This document shows positions 24,748 through 34,600 of a stretch of DNA of 64,000 nt, one piece after another. This DNA is from Clytia hemisphaerica. Its lineage: Eukaryota; Cnidaria; Hydrozoa; Leptothecata; Clytiidae. Below the pieces are notes generated by a model. That model was not told the origin of the DNA. It saw only the letters and a program-made list of their open reading frames with translations, and did not search any database. Within the stretch, counting starts at the first letter, position 1, and each line of letters begins with the position of its first letter. The stretch is from the NCBI GenBank assembly GCA_902728285.1, contig CACVBU010000292.1, positions 3,476,770 through 3,540,769 of the forward strand. The letters run 5' to 3'. The position numbers were made by a program, and so were the translations under genes.

Positions 24748-25682
24748 CGATATACAGTATTTCACAGTATCTCCAAAGTTTTACAATTGGCTCTTCACCT
24801 GGAAATTGAGTATGATAAATATATATGTAGCGTATAAAAAATATGATGTTCATTAAAAATACTGAGACCGGTTGTAACTAGAGACTAGAAGGCTAAAAGT
24901 TGGTAAAGCCAAGTACGATCAAATACCGTTGTAGAGTAATATGAGCTTGGCAAAAGTAGACTGAGTGAACGTAGTGCTAGTGGCTTGTGCAAGACCGGTG
25001 TAAAACCAAAGTTTGAATTTAGATTAAGATATAAGATATTACAAAATTGATACAACTATTGATAACAACTAATAGAACTAATTCCTCTATGGACAGTAAA
25101 ATAAAGTACGACCAGACCAGGACGCTAGTAAGGCTGTTAGATCTAGGAAATTAGTAGAGTAAATACGATTGACGAGGGATGTAAGAGTGACACAAGAGTA
25201 TGACTTGGAATTGCAGGATGTCCAGGAGTAGTAAATATATAAAATATCATTAGAATAAATCAAAACTAATTAAAATCAAATAATTAAACAAATAGGGGAT
25301 AGTTGCTCTAAAGAATAATAACCGGAGTGTAACTACTGCTACTGGCTACGGAATAGGGATAAGTTGATCAATACGATGGAAAATGACTAAGAGATACAAG
25401 GCGTTAAAGTATTTGGAGTTAGATGTGGCAACGTCCCAGCTAAAAACGATAAGCAATATAAAAAAAATACTAAATAATGAAATATTTATTAAAAGTGAGA
25501 AAGTATGTTGTTATATAGTTGACGATCGTAAAGAATAGCAGAGTTGGTTATTACAAGGTTAGAACTCTCGCAAGTCTATTATTAAGTTATCAAAAGGATA
25601 GTTATTGTTAAATTGGAATCAAGTCATGAGTAGAGTAAAATCCCAAGGAAATAGCTGGACTTTGAGATTCAAGACATGAAAA
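24748..25682. other. Gene-free stretch
   Basis: Purine-rich, A/G-biased plus strand without open frames or clear repeats. Confidence 0.35.
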
Positions 25683-25692
25683 TACTTTAAAT

Positions 25693-25902
25693 TCATACAA
25701 GGCTCCTAGCGAGGCCTTGATCCAAAAAATGCCTTTTAGTTTCACTACAAAATATGTTAAAATTTAATTCATCCCGACATTTTTGGGGAAGTCCATTGAA
25801 TATACGCGAAGAGTCGTATTCAAAACTACCCATAATAATATTCGGACAAGCCAACATTGTGCCAACGTGAACAGGGTTTCTCAAACCTTCTCGAGGTGTC
25901 AT
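25693..25902 (-). pseudogene. LINE 3'-end coding fragment
   Basis: A minus-strand frame with FNGLPQKCRDELNFNIF and ending LARSLV. It parallels the last 40 residues of the LINE reverse transcriptase at 59679-61172 (DDLPENIKS...LARSLSL), so it is a 5'-truncated relic of a related CR1/Jockey-type LINE. Confidence 0.65.
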
Positions 25903-25917
25903 TTTTTCCGTCGGAAG

Positions 25918-25986
25918 GAAAGTTGGCCAGTTATTAGAGTTAATGGATTTCCATGCAAGTTTAGCTCTAATAACTGGCCAACTTTC
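25918..25986. repeat. Perfect 22-bp inverted repeat
   Basis: GAAAGTTGGCCAGTTATTAGAG (arms 25918-25939 and 25965-25986) around a 25-bp loop. A small hairpin of unknown role, probably a MITE remnant. Confidence 0.75.
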
Positions 25987-26044
25987 ATACTAGTTCCATA
26001 CATAGTTTCCTACTAGTTGGAAAGTAGAGTTTTAACATTAAACT

Positions 26045-26450
26045 TAAGAATTTGGAGTTTCTAAACGTCAACCAGAAATGGCAACCACGACCGGCGACTA
26101 CGACCAGCCACCAGATAAATTTGGGTTATCGAGTTTTTTTTCCCTTTCTCCAACGTAGAGTGTCTCTCCTAATCATTTAAATATATATTGAAGAGTAAGC
26201 TCACACCTGTCTCATTTATTTAAAGCCACGTGCCAAATACGTAAAATAACCCTTTTCGACGCTCTTGGAGCTTGATTATGGTGTAAATTTCTATCCTTTT
26301 GTATTATCAGCATCAAAATAATTAGTGGCACAAAATTTTTTGAAAATGGTTTGATAAGCTTTGTATTTCATCATCAGATTGTTATTTTTGTCGAAATTAG
26401 TCATTTTGTCAGCATAAAGACAATTCTCAAGTTTTTCTCCAAAACGAAGC
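26045..26450 (+). repeat. Dispersed repeat family R, copy 1
   Basis: GAGTTTCTAAACGTCAACCAGAAATGG and CCAGATAAATTTGGGTTATCGAG recur, reversed and closer together, at 30186-30260. The later part (TCATTTTGTCAG near 26400) resembles the copy at 44440. Confidence 0.55.
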
Positions 26451-26459
26451 TAAAACTTT

Positions 26460-26750
26460 GGGGCAGCCATGAGACTTCAATAATTGTTCGATTTGGCTGA
26501 AATTTTGCACACTTGTTCCTTGGGTGAATATCTGAGGGCGTTTCTTTCATTTTTCAAAAAAATTTGGATTTTTGGGGCCTGGGGACGAGTTTTTCGCCAA
26601 TACGAGGCTAAAACTTTAGAGCCGAGCCTACAGGCCTCAAAAATGGTTGGATTTAGCTGAAATTTGGCACACTTGTTCCTTGGGTGAATATCTGGGGGGT
26701 CTACAATTATTGCCCCCGCAAGGAGCGCAGCGACTGAGGAGGCATTCATA
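26460..26750 (-). repeat. Dispersed repeat family H, two tandem units
   Basis: Two units of GCTGAAATTTTGCACACTTG TTCCTTGGGTGAATATCTG type (26499-26535 and 26657-26694). On the minus strand they would read IHPRNKCAKFQLNPTIFEA. The same family lies at 53945-54240 in the other orientation, with a scrap near 42785. The shared peptide is probably incidental. Confidence 0.6.
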
Positions 26751-27632
26751 GCTTCACGCAATATATTGGACTGGAATCTCGATTTTTTGCGAATTGTTTT
26801 TGTTTTTGCGTCGTAATCGGCTTTCCGGCCAAATAAGTGTTCCGCAAAAATATGGCGGTAAATTATACAGCGGTAAATGTTATACATATTTTCATATTAC
26901 GTTATATGCTATTACCATTATTGCGTATTACATTTTATTAGTTTTGATTTAGGATTGAAAAGCTGAAGCGAGTGTTATAAATGCAAATTATAGAAAAAGT
27001 ATAGTGATTACACCATAACACGAATTACAATATTACTTGTTCAAATCAAAACAAACAAAATGGCAGACTGGTTATGATGATGAGCTGATTCATTGACTGG
27101 AAAAAGTGTTTTGTATGTTAAATTTTGTTTCTTGTCTTTCAAACTGAATACTAAATATTGTAATTTAGTTAGAAGTTCATTTCAGCAATGATTTCAATTC
27201 TTTTTCTGGAATCTTTAAAGAAGTTTGCTCAAGTTTTCAAATGTACATTTGATATTTTTGTTCAAACTGTAATTTATCTTTGTCTGTTATTATACTAATA
27301 ACTAGCTTTATTGTTTATAGAGCTTCTTGAGCTTTAAAGACCATCATATGGTCGTAACTCGAGAAAGTCCTTCTTAACTTGGTAAAACAAGATACCGGCA
27401 AAGTACAAAAAAGTTGAATGCACACATAAGTAAAGTTGAATCCAAAAGTGGTTGAATGTGTTGAATGTCAATCGATGTTTTTTTTTTGGTCTTCAAAATA
27501 GATTTACCTCACTTAGAGTGTTTTCACTGTTTGTTCAGTGTGGTAAATCTATTTTTAAAAACCTGAAAAAAGTTTGTTTACATTCGTTTAACTTTGCATG
27601 CGCACGTTCCACTTTTTCATGCAGTTGTGATA
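26751..27632. other. Gene-free stretch
   Basis: AT-rich with no supported gene. Confidence 0.35.
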
Positions 27633-27797
27633 GGGGCTGTCCATATAGTACGTACGCAAAGATTCTCCAAAAATTTGATACCCCCTCCCCCCATGTACGC
27701 AGAGAACAATAGAAATGATGTCATTTATACAATAGATGTACGCTTTTGCTAAACCCCCTCTCCCCCTTCACTGCGTACGTACTATATGGATGGCCCC
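27633..27797. mobile_element. MITE with GTACGTACGC-type termini
   Basis: 165 bp bounded by GGGGCTGTCCATATAGTACG and its near-exact reverse complement (CGTACTATATGGATGGCCCC); internal C-rich tracts are also mirrored (CCCCCTCCCC / CCCCCTCTCCCCC). Non-coding. Confidence 0.8.
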
Positions 27798-28224
27798 ATA
27801 GCCTAAATAACATACGCTCTAGGGGTTTGGTGAAATAGCTCCAATTCTAGCTTTCCAAGTTAAGGCATTTAACGGTGGTTAGACTAGGCACACAGACAGT
27901 CATACAGGAACACCATAAAGTGAGAGTATATAGCTAAAAACTCAAAAATTCTAGTTTCCTGAAGGCCCGTCTCTTCATTGTCTGCACTGCAATCATATCT
28001 TCAATCCTTTCAGCTTGGAGAAAAGATTGCATCCATGAAAAAGTACTATGCACTTGAAAAAAAATTAGGCACATTTCAACTTTTCGACTGTACGTCTAAA
28101 TGGACCACAATGACATTCCTTTATTTTTCTTTTGACTGCAATCACAGCGTACGCAAGTGGAGCCTGGGCCTTAACTAGGATTGGTCTATTTCAGATGGCG
28201 CAGAAATTTTTGATAAATTTTATA

Positions 28225-28372
28225 CCTTAAAGGAAGAAATTCTGGCGGGAATTTAATTTGGCGGATGGCCAAAAAAGTTTTTTCAGAGGGAATTTAATTT
28301 GGCGGATGGCGGAAAATTTCTTTTTTCCGCCATCCGCCAAATTAAAGATGGCCAAAATTTCTTCCTTTAAGG
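28225..28372. mobile_element. MITE hairpin with GGCGGATGG arms
   Basis: CCTTAAAGGAAGAAATT at 28225 is mirrored by AATTTCTTCCTTTAAGG ending at 28372. Internally TTTAATTTGGCGGATGGC occurs twice in direct order and once inverted. Confidence 0.75.
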
Positions 28373-28743
28373 GGGCTATTGTTTACTAGGTAAAGTAGCA
28401 ATAGAGAATTGTTGAAATATATACCAGCCAATGAAAAATAAACAAGCTATTTCTGATTGGTTACCTTGTTGAATTATTCAGCGCTATATATTTTGCCTAC
28501 AATCTAAGATGTCTGCAGCATTATCGGAAAAGGTCTATTTAGTGAATGATCATGACATATATTGTTGTAAGAAAAAACAAACAAACAAGGAGATGTGAAT
28601 GTCAGTAAGATAATGATACTATGATTTTCGAAATATGTTTTTGAGAAGCTTTTCAATATTTTCCTTGAATTTCATTAAATTGTCAAGCTGCATGAATTCT
28701 TCAAGTATTTTGTTAAAATGACATTAGAGGAGTTCATCTGAAT

Positions 28744-29067
28744 TGCAGCTCAACTAATGTTGTCTATCTTCTTACTTGCAAAACTTGTGGGATTCAGTAT
28801 GTCGGTAGCTGTACAACTCAATTTAGGGCTAGATTTGCAAACTATAAGTCCTGCAATAAACGGCATAAGACTGACATTGTTTCTCAGCAACATCTTCATA
28901 ATCATTTTGATCTCCCCGGCCATTCTGGGTTTTCTGATTTTGAATTTACCCTTATCGACCAGGGTAGAAGTTTTGAAGATACCCGTGAACGGGAGAGGTT
29001 TTGGCAATACAAACTTAAAACACTTCTCCCAAATGGTCTTAATGAATGTGAAGTTGTGACCCAATAA
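28744..29067 (+). pseudogene. Penelope-like element GIY-YIG endonuclease fragment
   Basis: The frame from TGC at 28744 to TAA at 29065 reads as a GIY-YIG nuclease of the kind found at the C-terminus of Penelope-like elements: VVYLLTCKTCG, then IQYVGSC with the second Tyr and Gly, R-x3-R (FRARFANYK), then HFDLPGHSG and a C-terminal REREAF-like helix (here REREERF order is REREF-type, FWQYKLKT) with LLPNGLNE. No reverse transcriptase is visible upstream, so it is 5'-truncated. It is a different lineage from the element at 56820-58176. The catalytic Glu region looks plausible, but without RT it cannot transpose alone. Confidence 0.75.
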
Positions 29068-29545
29068 ACTCCATTTTATTTTATTTTATGATTACATTTG
29101 TATTCAGTATCGAGCGCCTTTCGCTACACTTAACTGTGTCGACCTCCTTAGGGGGCTACCCTTTGGGGGTTGTATTTTAAGACATATTTGCTTATTGTAT
29201 ACACTTTAGGTGATCTACTGTTTTATCCGATGTAATTAGATTTCTGTTTTATTTATTTTAGACTATTTCTCTGAAAAACCCAGAAGGGAGTTCTAGTCGA
29301 TTTTTTCGTTTTTTACACTTCAATCTACGTCTGCGTGCATATTCCCTTGCGAATTTTCTTTTAATATCTAATTTTTCAATTTTAGCCATTTCTTTTGTAT
29401 TATTACTGCGGGATTATTAAGCAGTCTCATAGGAATATATTTTTTTATTATTGTATCTAGGGAATTTCGATCGAATAGAATTTTTATGATATTTTATTGT
29501 ACATAGTTATAGCTTTTAAATTGTTTTTATTATTTACGTTTTTGT

Positions 29546-29629
29546 GAAATTTCTAGCTTCCATATAAAAAGGATATCATTTTTTGTTGAGCTATATGCTG
29601 ATGAAGTCACGAAAGATGACGAAAATTTC
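29546..29629 (+). ncRNA. Hammerhead ribozyme-like motif (degenerate)
   Basis: Core CTGATGA (29598-29604) and GAAA (29621-29624) flank a short stem II (GTCA/TGAC, loop CGAAAGA). Stem III pairs GAAATT (29546-29551) with AATTTC (29624-29629). A U then C follows where cleavage would occur, and stem I can pair TAGCT with AGCTA after a 3-nt bulge. It lies about 480 bp after the endonuclease fragment on the same strand; hammerhead motifs are known in Penelope-like elements. The extra A beside stem II and the bulge beside the core argue that this copy is weak or inactive. Confidence 0.4.
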
Positions 29630-29877
29630 TACCTAAGCAGTCGCTTCATTTTTTATGTTTTACAAATTTGCTGCTTCTACATTTTACGTTTTCTTTTTTT
29701 GTTAAAATGGAATATGATTTTTTTTTCAACCAATCGATCAATAATTAAATCAATCAATTATTCCTGATTATTTTTTATGCTTTAATTTTTAAAGCATTAA
29801 AAGCTTTATAAGTGCATGAGATGACCTTTCTGTGGGGGCATTTAGTGAAAGCTATGACTAGTGAATAATTTGAAGCC

Positions 29878-30260
29878 ACTGAAGTTGAGCCCAGTGCGTT
29901 GCACACGTTCGACTATAGAATAATTGATTAGATTCATATCTCTAAAACTGGCCTTCCCAATTTTTTCCTACTGACAAGTTCTATCTACTCATACTAAAGG
30001 CATCTCATTCAGCATAATTAAAATATTTGGTGTAACAAAGCTTACAAACATCATACTTAATGACTCTGTCAATATTTTTGTCAAATAGTGTCACTTTGTC
30101 AAGAAAATGACTGGTTACTTCAAAGGTCACTTTTTAGTATTCTGAGGACTTGATTTAAACATTCTCTACGGTGGAGAGAGCAGATGAGCTCGATAATCCA
30201 AATTTATCTGGTCGCCATTTCTGGTCGATGTTTAGAAACTCCCTTAAGAATTTGCCCTTG
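29878..30260 (-). repeat. Dispersed repeat family R, copy 2
   Basis: The reverse complement of 29930-30110 matches 44440-44645 over about 190 bp (for example TTTTCTTGACAAAGTGACAC), and 30186-30260 matches 26045-26135 reversed. Its outer end (GTGCAACGCACTGGGCTC on minus) recurs at 53900-53935. Confidence 0.7.
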
Positions 30261-31669
30261 GGAACTCAGGATCCAAAAGTTCCAACAAGGCTTGAAATAT
30301 AGCCTAGAAGCCTCCCAACCGTAAATCGAAATATTCAATGAAATAAATTGTACGTTTGTATGAAACCCGATAAGAGCCAGTTCAGACAGATTGAAGATCT
30401 TCGGCATAACGATATCAAGCGGGAAAGGTGAGTGTAGGAATATCTATAGCGCAAAGAGAAAACTAGATTTCAGGAGGGGGTTCTTTTAAAATGCTATCGA
30501 CAACTTTTTCTCGTTCTCAAATTTTGATCCCCACATATAAATCTGTGTGGTAAAAAGTTTAACCCTATACAATAGGTCCATTTCGAGCATTTCTAGTAAT
30601 TTATCACCAATTTGCCCCTATCTAGGAAAGTTGTAATTTTTTATCGAAAAGAGATATCAAGATATTCTGGATACATATTTCAAATCAACGGCGTTCAAAG
30701 TATACCATAAAAAACTTTTAATAGAGAAAATCTTCATTTTAAATAGCTTTAACTCTCTCCCCCTCAAGACGAATGTTTGAATACAGACTGCCATTTTTTT
30801 GGAACAGACTAAGGTTTGCTAGACCAGATTTCTCCAAACGAAGTCCAGGAAATTAGAATTTGTTTCAATAAAGTGGTGAGAAACTCGGGAAATCCTTTGA
30901 AATCTAAATCTGACAGGACATTAATTTTTTCTTCGGGAATCGGTGAGCACAACGATTTGCCGTTTGATTCTCTCCAGAGAAAACAGACATACAATTAGTT
31001 ATAAAGTGTTGCGATTCAATTATTCATGGTTAAATAACAAAAAAAAGGTAATAAAATAAATAAAAAAATTGCATATTATAATCCCCACTTGCAAATTGCC
31101 AAAAAATAAGTACAAACTAAATACAAAATGAAGAAAAATTTTTACTCTTCAATATATGAAAATATTTCGAGAATAAAATCCAAAATTCTTTTTCAAGGTT
31201 TTAAAAATAACTTTAACAATTATTCAAGGGTGAAAGTAGAACTCTTTTGAATGAAGGACTGCTTTTCTCCTCAAAAAAAATTAAATCTTTAAGAGGCGTA
31301 TACTGTAGTCAGTAAAAAAAATAATTTAATTTAATTAAACAAAATATCATTACATCATATAAAAATAAAATTTTTAGATGGAAAAATATTAACCCCTAAG
31401 TTTGAAAAAGTATAACAGAGTTATAAAGAAAGTAAAAAAAAGACCAAGACAAAATCATGAGTTTTTTCCCGTTAACGGTAACTTTAAGATATCTCGGGTT
31501 TAGACTGGACTACTTGCAAAGAGTCATTCGCACACACCGAAATATAGACGCTAAGGTTAAAAACACGATCTGTGTGTCTGTGTGTGATTTATCACACGAA
31601 AACCCCTTTAAGAACGCGACCTGCGCTTAGTAATTTCATTTTTTAAGCAAATGCGATATCGAGTGATCA
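30261..31669. other. 3' flank of the aminopeptidase gene
   Basis: No gene or repeat is recognised. The aminopeptidase 3' UTR must begin here on the minus strand, but no clear AATAAA hexamer was found close to the stop. Confidence 0.35.
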
Positions 31670-34600
31670 TTACATAATCATGCTACGTCTGCTTTGCTTT
31701 TGAACTTGCTTCTTCAACCAGCTCTCCACTTTCTTTCCATTCTTTTTTAACCAAGCGATATGATTCTTCACGGCAGCGATGGCTTGTTTGGAAGCAAGTT
31801 TACCGGATCCCATCTTGTGGCTTCCCAAAAACTTCTTCACCTGAGAAGACACGAAAAATAAACAGAATAGAAACAGCCGGAAGGATTTAACTGACTCCTG
31901 AGCTGGTTTTGAGTGTCTTCAAATGATCAGCTTCAATAGTTTGGCCAATTATTCCGAAAAGGATCATGCCATGACATGATACTAAAGTTGATATGTCTGT
32001 CTACTCAGCATCTGTTCTGATCTTTCTGGCCACCATTTGAGTTTAAGTCATTGATTTAGATTTATCAGAAGTTATTAAAACAAGTCCATAAGTTTTAAGA
32101 TTTACTTAAAATATTTAATTGGGTCTATTTAATTAATTTAAGAGATATTACATCACAAGTTTTCCATACTTAGGTTGGATAAATTAAAACTAAATTTAAG
32201 GTTTAATTTAATTTCATCATTACATATAATTACATTATTCATGTTTAAGTGTTACCTTCTTTAGCATTTTGTTACTTTTATATTGTCCGAAGACAGTTTT
32301 AATGAGGCTGCTCATGTCAAAGGATCCCTCGCCATACCTGTTTGTGAGAAAAGAAATAGAAAAATCAATCATGTGATTGAAAAATAAAGAAAGAAATATC
32401 CGACGAAACATAGAATGTCCTTCAAACAGTAAAGACACTCGAAGTTTTCGCCAAATATTTCCTCTCTTCGTCGTGTATGTCTACCTTTTCTAATTTGGCT
32501 TTGGTTTTGTAACGTCCGAAAACTGCTTTCACCAATCTCGACATGTCGAAGGAACCTGTTCCGTAACTTTTGTGAAAAAAAAGAAAAATGTTGACAGCAG
32601 TGAAGTTAAAAAGGAATCTGACGCTGAATGCGGATTAAACACAAGTCTTTATTAATTTAGTAAACTTTTTTGGTTTTGAAATCAAGACGAGTTTCTCAAA
32701 AGCTAGATGGGAAAAGATCCAATTAAACCAATAGAAACAAACCGTTCAAAAAGGGTATCCCAATTCTTTTCGACGAAGTTGTACGCTAATTCTCTTCCTT
32801 TGGGGTTTCCTGCGATGTGTTCGATGACGGAACAAGTGTCCTGGGAACGAATGATCTTGTTGTCCATCGACATCTTCAAATACCTGAAGAAGAAAAATAA
32901 TCGTCTTGAGTCAAAAGGCCGAGTCTTTAAGCATTCTTAAATAATAATCCGAGTGAAAATGAGGAAAAGAGATTTATTTACGGAAAAACAACTTTTAGAT
33001 AATGAAAATATTTCACGGTTTACTTTTCGAGTTGCTTTTGATCTTGAGTATCAGCGAGTGCGAACATCAATTTTCTTTCTTCTGAAGGGAAGGAGGTGGT
33101 TCGGAACTCATTGTACATGTAGTTCCATTCTTCTTGTCCACCATATTTGATGGCTGCCAAATAAACCGCTGACCGCAGATTGGGTGGAATGCTATGGAGA
33201 TGAAAGAGTAACGAACAATTTCTTGTTTTCGAGTCAATAGTTAACTTAATAAGCACAAAAGAGGTTTAAAATGGAAGCACTTTCCCAGGGACCACAACAG
33301 CAACCCTTAAAAGCTAGACTTTTTAATAAAATGAAATGTTTTGCATTAATTCCTGACCTGTCTTTTCCCTTGCTATCTTTCCACTTGTTGAAAAGTTCTT
33401 TCCCTTTCTTGATGGCTTCTTTGTCACCGTGACTGACGGCCAAACGCAACGCTGATCCTCGCAAGTACCTGAAACACAAACGTGGACGAAAATAAAATTT
33501 ACGTACAGTTTTGAAGTGAGTCATTAGTATAACGAAGGGAATTTGTTCGAAAGTCGAGTTTAAAATAGCATCATGTATCACATTAAGATTTAGTTTTTCG
33601 TTTTAAAAAGTATTTGATGTGTTTGTATCTTCAAAATTCTAAATTATGCAAGGAAACAAAAAGAAAAACATAAAAAGACGAAATTAAACTTAATAGGCTC
33701 TAAAAATAAATAAGAAGAGGAAAGTTGACTCACTTGTCTAGATGGCTTCCCTTGTCTTCCCACTTCAAACGTTTCACGATGGGATGAACTTGCGCCACTA
33801 TGTATTGCTGAAGAAGAAGAAGAGTTCAAATGTGTCCGATTAAGTGATGAAGGAAAAAGTATAAAAACTAAAAACAAAAGTCGAATTTTCTATAATGATC
33901 GGATATGAGATAGAATATCAACTACACTTAGTTAATCCTGTCCATTGTCACGCACTCACCCTGAGTAGAAAATGTGAAATATTACACACCTAGAAAGCAA
34001 AAAAATCTTTCATACCTCATAAAGTTTATACGCATCTGGAAATTGATCACTTCCTTCCAACATGGCACCGATGTATCCGAGAGAAGACATTGCAGTAACC
34101 CAAGGAACGTACTCTTTCTCATTGGACAAGTAAGCTGTCATGTCCAGGGCCTTTACTTGGTCCAAAAGATTCGCCCTGGAAGAGAACAAAATTGTTATTG
34201 AGTTTCGAAAGGCATAAGCTTTCATGTAAGCTTTTAGAATAACGGAAAGGTAAAAAATACGGAAAGAAAAACGTAGTATAGACTTCACTCACTTTGCTAG
34301 TTCGAAAGCGTCATCGATCAAATTCGATCTGTCTGAAGTGGAAAGAACCTGAAATGGGAAATCAGAGGCCGATTAGCAAGTAAAGAAATGTGAACCTACG
34401 GATATAACATGGTAATTGGTGCTTCACAGAGAGTTTTTTAACGTATTTCAATGGCAACCCTGGGTTTACAAAGTTACCTTGTGGTCTTTGACAAGTTGGT
34501 TTGAGAGAGCTTTCCAATTTTCTTCTTCATAATTGACACGATAAAAACCTTTCTGATCGACATTCATTTTGATCCAACCTTCAGCTTTTGCTGCATCGAA

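Noticed and set aside
26477-26887. Protein-coding gene of 136 codons on the minus strand
   Set aside because: Most of it is two tandem units of the dispersed family H; the rest lacks any similarity.
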